In this document: piece by piece, positions 9,917 to 20,254 of the stretch | How positions within the stretch are numbered: position 1 is the stretch's first letter | Layout: each line of letters starts with the position of its first letter | DNA from: Closterium sp. Naga37s-1 | Lineage: Eukaryota; Streptophyta; Zygnematophyceae; Desmidiales; Closteriaceae | Reading direction: 5' to 3' | Assembly: GCA_947471745.1 (NCBI GenBank) | Contig: CANJKZ010000403.1 | Span: 17,371-81,370, forward strand | Length of the DNA stretch: 64,000 nt | Made by a program: the position numbers and the translations under genes | Notes under the pieces: model-generated | The model's database searches: none | Told to the model about the DNA's origin: nothing | What the model saw: only the letters and a program-made list of their open reading frames with translations

Positions 9917-11077
9917 GGTTCCAGCGTCCGTTGTTGAGGAAATGCCGACTGCTAATGAGTACTTATTCAGATATCTCTTTTACGTTGGCTTTTTTTAGCG
10001 CAAATGGCGCTGTGCAAAGGACAGATTCTGCCGAGGTGTACGGTACGATGAGCTCAATCCACGTCATGGCGAGAGGACTTTGTCGGCTAGCAGCTGATAC
10101 AAAAACAATAAACTTAGCGTGCATCGCAAGCAAGCTCGTGGTAAAATTCGCGGCGAGGGAGCTTCTTGGTGAAGGGAGGAATTCTGAGGTTGATTGAGGT
10201 AAGGCGGAATCGGGGTGGGAATTTTTTTGGGGGAGAATCCTCGAGATCCATTCGTTGGGTGAAATCAATTCAACATTCAATGACGTGGCGGAAGCTGCCA
10301 ACGTCAGACGATGGGGGCGCTGACACGTGACACAATTTTGTGCCGACTTTAATCAGCTTCGCTACGCGAGGTTCTCAATACGTCAACATGATGAACGACG
10401 TGTATGGAAAAGTTGATCAACTATTTGTGACAAAAGGACAGCTTACAGTACATGATGTAAAGCAATGGGTCACAAGCTATTACCACACTTACTGGGTAAA
10501 CACTGAACATTCTAATTAAGAATCGTTTTTTTCACAAAGAGCCAAATGGGTGCACCCTAGGAGTCTGCTTTCCATAACTGCAGGCTAAATAGAATGTGTA
10601 GGTAGGTTGCATTGCACCCAACTCCTTTGGCGATGTGACATCTTACCAACCTAGTATTTTACAAGCAAGGTCAGACATACAAATCTCGCACTCTTACCGG
10701 TACATGATTGAAAAAAAGAACAAAACTCAACGCAGAGTTTTCTAGAAAGTCAAACACTGGCTAATATACCAGTACCCTACACCCTAATCACTACTAATCC
10801 TGTAACCGCAAGACTACATGGTCTCTGGAAAAGCCATAGCCTTGCTCCAATTGCAGCATCATGAAGGTGTACTTTCATCAGAAGAGGGAAGCGCGCCTAC
10901 AGAGCCACGGTGCCTGCACCATCATGGGCTGTGAGCCTGTGACTGCAGTTTCCCAGCCTTCAGTTTCCTGCCAAAACTCGAGTTCAGAACCGCCGGCCGC
11001 ACCGCGAGCAGCTTGAGTCGCCTGAAAAATGCAGCTGCTACTGCACTGTGAGTGGCTGTGAACGGTGCTACTAGCAG
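9917..11077. other. Unassigned non-coding stretch between element B and the kinase gene
   Basis: AT-richer than the flanking elements. I see no conserved coding segment, tRNA, LTR or tandem repeat. It probably holds the 3' flank of the minus-strand kinase/U-box gene and old intergenic DNA. Confidence 0.5.
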
Positions 11078-11935
11078 CTACTGGCTATGCAGCAGCAGCT
11101 TGAGCGTGTAGTTGGGCGTGAGGTGCTTGTGGGGGAGGGGCTGGCCGGTGCGTGGCGATGAGTGGATAAGCAGCCACTGCTCTATGACTTTGAGACGCAT
11201 CCAGAGCAACGCGAGCGCTACTGGCTGTGCAGCAGTAGCTTGAGAGTGTGGTTGGGTGTGAGGTGCTTGTGGGGGAGGGGCTGGCCGGTGCGTGGCGAGA
11301 CAGAGTTGGTGAGAAGCCAGCGCTCGATGCTGCTGCGCTCGTACGTGAACCCATCAGCTGCCACCACTGGGTCTGTCATGCACTTCTGCAAGCGGGGGGG
11401 AGGAACGGGGGAAGGATAGGGCGCACGGGGAGATAGGAGACTTTAAAGTTTGACTCAAGCGAGCAGCCAGCGCTCGATGCTGCTGCGCTGGTAGGTGAAC
11501 CCCTCTGCTGCCACCACCTGGTCTGTCATGCGCTTCTGGGAGAGGGGAGGAGGGACGGGGGGGGGGGGGGGGAGAATAGGTCAGGAGACGATGAGAAAGG
11601 CAGCGGAATGTGGGGGAATGGGTTGGCGATTTACCTTCTGTCTGGTACCAGACAGCTGCCACCACCGGGTCCGTCGCCTGTTTCAAAGAAGAGCGGGAAT
11701 GAGAGGAGAATCAAGTGCATGGGGACCGAGCGTAAACGAGAGGTGAGCACGACAAAAGGTGATTTGAAGCTGTCTCAAAAGCTGCAACCACCGGGACTGC
11801 CACGCACTCAAAAGAAGTTACAGAGGGAACAACCCTCGCCTGCAACAGCAAACACATGCACTCACGTAGGACGACCAGGTTTGTCACGCCCTCATTAGAC
11901 GATAGTAAGCGAGGGGCAACCCTCACCTGCGACAG
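11078..11935 (-). repeat. Tandem array of decayed U-box exon copies with splice-acceptor-like starts
   Basis: Reading the minus strand, at least five related segments follow the kinase exon: about 11868-11899, 11780-11813, 11640-11677, 11455-11535 and 11218-11385. A sixth partial copy lies at 11078-11190. Each has a version of the core that reads (T)DPVVAADGFTYERSS in the best copy. Several begin right after an AG. The 11455-11535 copy reads MTDQVVAAEGFTYQRSS and stops early. The 11218-11385 copy is complete to its stop. The 11078 copy keeps only the second half (SPRTGQPLPHKHLTPNYT). Spacing is about 90-150 bp. The kinase-exon donor region is also repeated, degenerately, near 11815-11860. Confidence 0.8.
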
Positions 11936-14900
11936 CGGGCACATACACTGCTCGTCGAAGCTCCTTCTCCGCTTCCCCATCTCCACTTCCGCCTCCTCCA
12001 TCACCTCACCCATCGCCGGCTGCACCACCTCCACCAGGTTCGGCCGAGCCTCCCGCTGCCGAATCGCACACCGGAGCGCCAGCTCCGTCAGCTTCCGAGC
12101 CACAGGCAAGGGCCACTGCCCCCCCGAACCATCAACTTCCCTCACTATCTCCTCAACAGTCCGAGCCATAACCCTTGTACTGTCCATCTCTACCGATTGA
12201 AACCCACCACCCCGCATGCCCACTCCTCCCAACCCTACCCCACCCATGCTCTTCCCTATCCACTCCTGCATCCGCCCCAGCCTCCGATGCAACTCCTTCA
12301 CATTCGGCTCACCCAGCAGCAGCTGCAGCGCTATCAGCCCAAACGCATACACATCCGATAAAACCGAAATCTCACAAGTCTCAAGCTCCTCCGGGTCTAT
12401 ATACCCCACCGTGCCTCTCACCCGCGCGGTTACATTTTCCACGTCACTGAGTAACCGCGCAAGGCCCACATCGGCCACTTTAGAGGCGAGGCTTGTGTCG
12501 AGGAGAATGTTGTCGGGCTTTAAGTCGCGGTGCGCGATGGGTGGGTCATTCTGGTGGAGGTACATCAGCGCCCCGGCCACCTCAGATAAGATTCTCACCC
12601 GGTCAAACCAAGTCAACGGTTTCCTGCCGCCCCGGGCGCTCCCTCCCCAACTCCCAACACCCGCACCACCCGCACCACCCACACCACCCGCACCACCCAC
12701 ACCTCCCACACCACCACCCTTGCTGTTCCCAGCAGCAATCACATTAAGAAAGTCCTGTAAGCTCCCTCCAGGCAAGTACTCATACACAAGGCTCATCTCA
12801 TCAGGGCAGTGACCCATGAGCAGCACTATATGCGGATGCCGCATCCGAGACAACACCTCCACCTCCATTCTATACTCCGCGCTGCCCTGCCACCCGCCGC
12901 CTTCCAGGCGTTTGACTGCCACCATGCAGCCTAGCAGCCGTCCCTTGTACACCGTGCCGAACGAGCCTCGGCCGAGCCTGTTCTCCGCCGCCCAGTTGTC
13001 GGTGGCTCGGGTGAGCTGGTCCGGGGAGAACTGGCGGCATTCCACTGTGGTTCCTGCTGTTGGGAGAGGTGAAATGCCTCCGCCTGTGACGGTCCCGCTG
13101 CTGTTGCCTCCGCGTGGAGAATCGCCCAGAGGGAGGCATCCGGACCCACCAGTGCTGCTGCTGCTGCCCTTCCTACCTTTGCTACCCCCGCTTCCGTCGC
13201 TGCTGTCGCTACTGCCCCCGCCGCTGCTGCCAGATCTGCCCCCACCAGCAGTGCTTCCAGCCGCAGCAGCAGCAGCAGCAGCGGCGGCGGCGGCTGTGGC
13301 GGCGGCAACAGCAGCAGAGGCGTCAGCAGGAGCAGGAGGAGCAGTTACACAAGCGGGCACGCGAGGTCTGATGAGCGTCTCGCCCTCCTCCTCGTCGCTC
13401 TCATCATAAGCCGCTAGCTCGTCTTTCAGAGACATCAGCGACCCACTGCCACCCCCCACCGCTCTCACACGCCCTGCCGCTGCTCCTGCTGCTGCTCCTG
13501 CTGTTGCGCCTGCTGCTCCTCCTGCTGCTCCTGCTCCTCCTGCTGCTCCTGCTGTTGCGCCTGCTGTTGCTCCTGCTGCTCGTGCTCCTGCTGCTCCTGC
13601 TGCTCCTGCTCCTGCTGCTCCTACTGCTGCTGCTCCTTCTGCAGCGGTCACACGCTGCAAGCCGCCGCTCCAGGAGCCCATCGGCTTTTGAGGTGCCTCA
13701 AAAGTCACCTCTCCAGCCACACTCTGCAACCCGCCGCTCCCAGAGCTCATTGGCCGTGGGCCATAGTCCGGAAGCTTCCTCCCTCTGCCTGTGGGAGCCG
13801 CTTCACGCGCGTGCCCGCCCTCTGCTCTGCCCTTGGGCGACAGTCCATACCTTTGCACGCCCTCTGCTCTGCTTGTTCCCGCCGGTTCATACGCTTGCCA
13901 GACCTCTGTTATGCCTACAGGAACCGGTTCATACTCCGTTATGCTGTCCCTCGTTTTGCTCCTCTGGACTGTGGAACCCAGCCCGCCCGCCCCCCCTCCC
14001 CTTCTCCTGCTCGTCTCACTCCCTCTCTCGTGCAGAACCGCGCTGCTGCTGCCGAACCTCCCATCGCCTAACCTCGTATCGCCGGACCTCCCATCACCGG
14101 ACCTCCCATCGCCGAGCCTCACGCTCTTGGAATTGCCGACAGCAGCAGGAGAGTCCCAGGGCCCTTTCCCGGCTGATGCGGGTCTGCCGCCGTCAAAAGA
14201 GCGTCTACTAATCACCTTCATTTTCTGCTCCGATCTTCCAGCGGCGACTTTCGATTCTTTCGCTAATTTTGATTCTTTCGCTTCTTTTGATTCTTTCTTT
14301 TGCTGCTCGGCCTGAATCTGCAGCCAGTCCTGTGATTCGTGAGAGGAGCTGAAGTGGATTCCCTGGGAGCTGAAGTGGGGGTAGAGGTTCCGAAGCTGGT
14401 CCGGTTTGGATCCCAGGTTGTTGGCCCATGATGCTGATTGGCCCCGCGGCTCTGCTGCTGCTGCTGCTGCTGCTGACGCGTCGTTGTCTGCCCACGTTCG
14501 GCGCGCTGCTGGGCCGACGGGTGGAGCCGGCGCCAGGTCAGCTGTCGCCACGTAAGCGGGTCTTGATTGGTCGGTGGATGAAATGTCCAAGGAACAACGA
14601 GCGGTGAAGTCAGATTGATGCTGTGGTTAAAAGAACGCGAGGGAGGGAGAGAGACGAAAGAGAGGGAGAGAGGAGAGAGACGACTGAGGGGAAAAGTGGA
14701 CAGTCTTTTGAGGCGCCTGTAAAACCAGTGAAGTCAGATTGATGCTGTGGTTATAAGAGCGCGAGGGACGGGGTATTGGGGAGCCTCAAAAGGAGCGACG
14801 ACCGGTGAGGTCAGATTAATGTGCGGTGATGTGGTTATAAGAGCGCGAAGGAGGGAGAGGGACGAATTAGAGGGTGAGAGGAGAGACGAGCGCGAGGAAG

Positions 14901-15983
14901 AGGGAGAGGGAGGAAAACGGAGATGGAGGGACCAGGAATAGAAAAGCACGCCTGGCATTGGGGAAGGGTGTGAGGGAGAGAGACGCGACGAGCGAGATTT
15001 GGGACGTCTCAGAGGACGAGCGCGAGGAAGAGGGAGAGGGAGAGGGAGAGGGAGGAAGACGGAGATGATGGAGGGACCAGGAATAGAAAAGCACGCCTGG
15101 CGTTGGGGAAGGGTGTGAAGGAGAGAGACGCGACGAGCGAGATGAAGAAGGCGAGGAAGCGAGAGGGAGCGGCACCGAACAGAAGTATTACGACTGACGG
15201 TGTTATGACGGCGTGAGTGAGGGAAAACGATGGCGAGAGGGCGGGACGAGGAGAGAGAGGGAGAGGAGATGGCGCGTCAGGTAAAGAAAGCGACGGTGGA
15301 CGCATGCGCAGCGGGAGAGACACGAGTCGCATGATGGGTGCGTGGGGTGCGACAATGATAGAGTGAGTGCGGCGCGTCTCGCTTGCTTCGTCCAGACTCC
15401 TTCTGTTTACTAATTTGTGTTGCAATAAATTGTATCGGGTCGCGTCTTTAGATAAAACCCGCCTCGGCCTGATATTTCATCAAATGACGGGCCAACTACC
15501 AAATCACAATACTTCCAAACAAAAAAAAACAAAATACAAACAAACAGAGTAGAAACGGCGGCGTACCGAGGGAGAAGCTCCTGCGGAGGGAAATAGCTGC
15601 GAATCGTCGAAGGCGTCACCGCGTTTCCGAATATCTACCGGTTTTTCCCCCGAGTGATGCGCATCGCCGCCCTTCTGACGCAAAGCACCACCGCTTGCAC
15701 TGCCACTACTCTTTATCGGCGACAAAGCGCTGTTCGGTGATTCCTGGTTTTCCGACGAACCTCCGCCGATTCCGGCCGTGCTTTGTGGTCCTGAATGTCT
15801 CCCTACTACATGCGATGCGGTTGAATTCGACGAACGCACGACGGGGACAACGCGAGACTCGTCTTCTAACGAGCCTGCTCTTAAATGGCCGAGTTCCCGC
15901 GGGCCTTCCGGTGACGGTAGTCGTTTGTCGTGTCCTAAACCCTCCGCGCTTCGCCATGCAACAGGCGACACCGAGGACATCAT
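11218..15983 (-). CDS. Receptor-like cytoplasmic kinase with C-terminal U-box (putative E3 ligase)
   Basis: The main exon is 14620-11927 (898 codons). A disordered N-terminal part (Ser, Gly and Ala runs) is followed at about codon 525 by FSPDQLTRATDNW and a kinase domain: GRGSFGTV, VAVKR, HRDLKPDN, DVGLAR in place of DFG, and GTVGYIDPEE. The DVG form, as I recall it, is also usual in plant U-box kinases (RLCK-IX type). After the kinase the exon ends CMCPLSQ, followed by a GTGAGG donor. Joined in phase to 11385-11218 (acceptor TTGCAG) it gives a U-box: KCMTDPVVAADGFTYERSS ... PLPHKHLTPNHT, then TAG. A TAA lies just 5' of the CAG|CAT acceptor at 14621, so an upstream exon is needed. 15983-15567 (ATGATG start, Ser-rich, GTACGC donor, phase 0) fits. 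If that exon is wrong, the first in-frame ATG is 14221. I see no UspA domain. Gly-rich insertions lie inside the kinase. The role would be phospho-signalling coupled to ubiquitin transfer. Confidence 0.72.
14593..15160 (-). repeat. Tandem repeats in the presumed first intron, including repeated splice acceptor
   Basis: On the plus strand 'gaagtcagattgatgctgtg' occurs near 14605 and 14729, with a variant near 14807; read on the minus strand each is an 'aaccacag' acceptor plus exon start. A second repeat of about 146 bp (built around 'aaaagcacgcctggc') occupies about 14867-15010 and 15010-15160. The region is strongly pyrimidine-rich on the minus strand, as expected upstream of acceptors. Confidence 0.65.
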
Positions 15984-17442
15984 TGGCTTATATGTTATCC
16001 CTCTAGCGACGCAACAGAAGCTAAACAGACTTCACTGCGGGATCTAGAAAGTGATGCTAGAGCAGATTGAAGGGGGAAGGAGGGAAGCTAGAACGAATTT
16101 CATGTCAAAAAACAAATGAAAGAAATGGCTCTTGGACTTCGAGCGTGCGGTGTGAGGAGGAAAGGAAAGGGGATGGTGACGAGAGGAAGCATGCGTAGAA
16201 GCTGCTTTCATCATGATGACACATCGCTGGCACCTCGAGAGAGATGAGATGACATGTGATGAGAGGAGCCGCCTTGTGCTTTGCTGTCCCGTCTAGCATT
16301 CCACGAATCAGGGTTCACCCAAAAGTCCCAGAATAAAACATGTAGACATCGCATGCCGGGGGGGGCGAAAATTTTTAACATACTTTGGGCCTCGCGTGAG
16401 AGAAATTCTAGAAAGTGGTGCTTTCTGAGTAAACCTAGGGCTAAATATGAGAGAAATCTGAAAGTCAGGACCTGGGATATACTTTCCCAAACAAAAATGC
16501 TGGAGGAAGGTGAAACTAGGGACTGTTGGGGTCGAAATTTTAAATTCCTGCCTCTAAAAGCTGCCAGGGATGAACGCCTTTGTCCATTTGCTCGGATTTG
16601 TTGCGTCTCGTTACTGTACACTTCACCGCCTTTCCTCACAGACGTTGGGTTTCGGTTTTGTACATTTGGCATTTTGCTTGGTTGCTGCTGGCGCTGCCGC
16701 GGTGGTTACGGCTCCAGTCAGATCCACGTCAACCTCAGATTCTGGAGGGGCACCTGAACCACGATCCATGGCATCCAAATTCTGGCTATGGAAACATGAG
16801 GGGCTGTCCAGCTCGTTCATTTACTGTTCGTAAAGCCCTTCAGTTACCAGATTTTGCGTTGTAACACTGAATTTTACAAAAATGCCAGACACGATCAGCT
16901 CCCGTTCACGATACGGCACACCCCCTGCACGTACCTGGAATCGTGTGACGCAAGTTACAGAAATCAGCGTGCGCATCGAACAATGGTACAGAACCGCGTC
17001 CTGCCCACAACAGTCCGTGGCCATCGTATCGCGCGCTCGATTTCGCCACTGCAGCCTGACACTCGCCAAAACCAGTAGTGGAAGTGTTGGCTTGGCGAAA
17101 ATTCCAACGCTTTGGTTGACGAGGGAACCGGTTACCTCGTTTCCACACGGCCCCTGCACTGCTGAAGTCTGTGTGGGGGGAATGTGTCCGCGCGCTCGAA
17201 TTGACAAAAAGGGTGGACTCGACGCAGGTCGTATTCGTTTATAGGTAAGTGATCAGTTTTGAACCCCGGATCGTGAGGAGGAGCTAAATTTCCCGAAATG
17301 AACGAGCTGGACACGCCCTGATTCACGTCGAAAACAATCTTTAACATGATCCCAAAAAGTGCGGTCCATCACTACAGAACGAATGGACTTGGAAGTGACG
17401 GAGCCTAGAAGAATCTGACGACCTGGGTTTAGGGTTGAAATT
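15984..17442. other. Unassigned stretch upstream of the kinase gene
   Basis: No recognisable gene, LTR or RNA. Open frames of up to about 150 codons exist on both strands but show no domain or motif I recognise. The 15984-16500 part could carry the kinase promoter. The stretch ends exactly where the tandem duplication begins. Confidence 0.45.
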
Positions 17443-17500
17443 GGACGCCACCTTGGATTCAAATTTGAATCAGTGGTGGTGATGCGAACAATCCTGAGTA

Positions 17501-17780
17501 GCTCTCATACCATGTTACAATCTGAATTGAAGGTGTAGGATCATCTCAGGTTGATCGCGAGTGTTGTAGCAACGGAAGATTGCTAGTGTATGTCGGGTAT
17601 GGAACCTGTCAGTAGAAGGAGATTTGAATCTCGACAGAAGTAAATATAATGATGCTGTACAAGGGTTTATATAGGGATACAGCAGGAATACGAAAGGTCC
17701 TAGCTAGCCATGTACTCTGAGGGGGTACATTCCCCTTAGGGCTAATCTAGATGCAGGATTGCAACCGTGCGGTTCGGTAA
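17501..17780 (-). mobile_element. Minus-strand copia LTR remnant with PBS and TATA box (solo-LTR-like)
   Basis: On the minus strand ...TTGTAACA is followed by TGGTATGAGAGC, a typical initiator-Met-tRNA primer-binding site (17501-17512). The LTR body runs rightward from 17513. A CTATATAAACCC promoter-like motif lies on the minus strand near 17670. The outer LTR boundary is not clear (about 17760-17800), and no gag or pol is attached: 70 bp of leader remain before the duplication edge. Confidence 0.6.
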
Positions 17781-20254
17781 ACGTACGCGGTTCGGTAACC
17801 GTTTGAAGTTTTTCCGCGCTTTGCGCTTTGAATTCTTCCTGCTTGTAACTGTCTTCGATAACTGTCTTGACGCCCGGTCTTCGTCCTCGCTGCAGTCATC
17901 GTCGCGTTAAGGATTCGTTACTCTTAGGAATGTTTATTCAACAATTTTATATCGTAACATTTTGTTCCCCGATTCCCCCCAGCTGTGGCCCATGTTCGGC
18001 CATTGTCCGTACTCCATCCTCCTTCAGTGGAGGCCCCCCACCCCCATTCGTTGAATTTCTCCCAACGCCATCTGCAGTGTTGGGTTTCGCTTTGCCGGCA
18101 GAGTTCTGCAGCTTCGCATCGTGCCAATTCTTCTTCTTCTTTAACACTCAGTTCCTTGTTGGGGTCGATGGTGAGGTAAGTCTCCTTGCTGTAGGTTCTA
18201 ATTCCCCTATTGCATCGAAATTGAACCGTGCGGCACAGGATCCCGTTTCAAACCGCTTCCCGCCAATTCCATTTTGATGCATTGGTGTCGGTATGACAAC
18301 TGTCTTTGTCGTTTCAATTCATTACGACTCTTGGTCTTCGATATCACTAGTGTTGTTATCGCTGTTACTTACATGAATGCTTTACCAAATTCCTTATCGT
18401 AACAGTCTTCCATGTTGAGGGGAGGCTACCGGTGAGGGTTGGTTTACCCTCAGGAATTTGTTTTGCATGGCCTGTCACATTTTGAACCAATTTCAAGATT
18501 TTGCGCGCGGTTAATTGCGGGCCTTTAACGTCCGCGTAGTAACCTTAGGTTAATGAGGCAATGTACCTGGAAACTCAAGCTTGGTTAATGAGATGTGTCT
18601 AAAAGAATGCCAAGTTAAAAGCACATATATTGCGTATACATCCAGACACCCTTGTGTACAAAATCAAGTGAGTGCAACTTGTATCACTAGTTCAACAGTT
18701 TCGAGTTTCCTCCTTCTGGGGTTGCGCAGGTCTTCGGCCCCACAAACCACCTGACAGTGAAATAATACAAAGTAAGGCACCCTGCCCAATATTCGTTCTA
18801 GCCCTTGACAAATATCCCAGTGTACTACTTTTGAGGTTCCTTCTAGCCCTTGACAAATAGCAATTGTTCAAAAGTCGGGATGATGAGATGGTGATTCACT
18901 CTCATTTACTATTGAGAAAATGGGGTCATTTAGTTAAGATTGAGGATGTTTTGCATGTGATATTGTATTTCAAAATCAAATATTGGAGCCAAACCAGTTC
19001 ACATGTAGAACAGCTCTGAAAAAACCTGCAGGCTAGATTGCACTTCCCTTCAGCTGGCTACCTGCGCATCGGACGTATTCTCTGGGCGGCAAAAGGCGCT
19101 TCCATGTGCTGAGATGAATCTCGAGTGGAGGAGGCACCAATTTTGGCATTTTGGGATGAGGACGATTGTCCGTACAGACATATTTTGTGGTAACCAGGAT
19201 CGCCACAGCTCGTCGATTGTACTCAGATCTGTACGACGAAGCCCGCGTCACACTCTTCCGTACGATATACGGGGTGAGAGCGCGTGTTGAGCTAGTTAGT
19301 GATTATTTTAATACGGCCGACCATATTTGTCACGTCGTTTGGGGACAGCTACCTATTCGAATTCGCTCCACCATTCGTTTCAATATCGTACTCTGATTAA
19401 AATGTGGAGCTGTCAGTCTTGCTTAGGCAGTCGTATCGTTGTTTTCGTGAAGTTACCGCACTGGATCTATATTATTATTTTTAGGACAGTACCGTCGCAA
19501 AGGCATCAACCCTGGGGTGATTGCTTCCGAGGGGCAGCCATCGCATTGGGCTTTAGTATTTTTTGATCGCGATCATGCCTTCCATTAAGCTTTTATTTCG
19601 TGGCTACCACACCAATACTACGGAAATATAATGTATCACGGTTTCTCGGACATTAAACACATTACCACTTATACTCAATATTTTCAACACTTGTTACTAT
19701 TGAACAAGTATGTCCTGCGAATTTGCTCTGGATGTGATATGGGGCGCGTGCGGAAATTTCGGTCTGTTACGATGAGACAATCACGAAAATAGTTGATGTG
19801 CGCAATCTCGCCTATGTACGCTTAGCGTTAATTCAAATTGTCGCACGCCCTCACTCCTCAGGAGCCTGTCAGGTTGTTTGCATCAGCGACTCCGCTCCAC
19901 ATGTGCAGTATTCCCCTGCGGCCGTTTTTCCCCACCCCACCCCTCCCCCCCACGCAAACACCTGTCCCAGTTCCGAATCATCCTGCCAAACCAGCCCAAA
20001 CCTGCACCAACCACCTGCTCAAATCCCTGGGCCCCTTAGGGCGTCGATTTTTTTCGAAACCCTACCGAAACGCAATGAACTTATACTAAACCCTTTTGAC
20101 ATGGACAACATCCCATTCCACCGCAATCAAATGAACTCATTTGACACGCCCTGAACTCATCATCGGTATATTAGTAAGCTTTCTCCGCTCATTCCATATC
20201 ATGCTGCACGCCTCGTTTACACCTAGAACGCGAAGGAGAGAAGTAATTTCCACC
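17781..20254. other. Intergenic region upstream of the secreted Root_cap-type gene
   Basis: AT-richer, non-repetitive DNA. Scattered short open frames show no recognisable motif. It should include the promoter and 5' UTR of the gene starting at 20255; a weak TATA-like 'gtatatta' lies near 20166. I see no tRNA, TE or other gene in it. Confidence 0.5.

Noticed and set aside
15504..15983. Independent 159-codon minus-strand gene
   Set aside because: More economical as exon 1 of the kinase gene, with a GTACGC donor at 15566 in the matching phase; listed there with reduced confidence.
17867..18277. 136-codon frame upstream of the secreted-protein gene (also at 43071)
   Set aside because: No domain, no start context, not distinguishable from chance; identical in copy 2 only because of the duplication.
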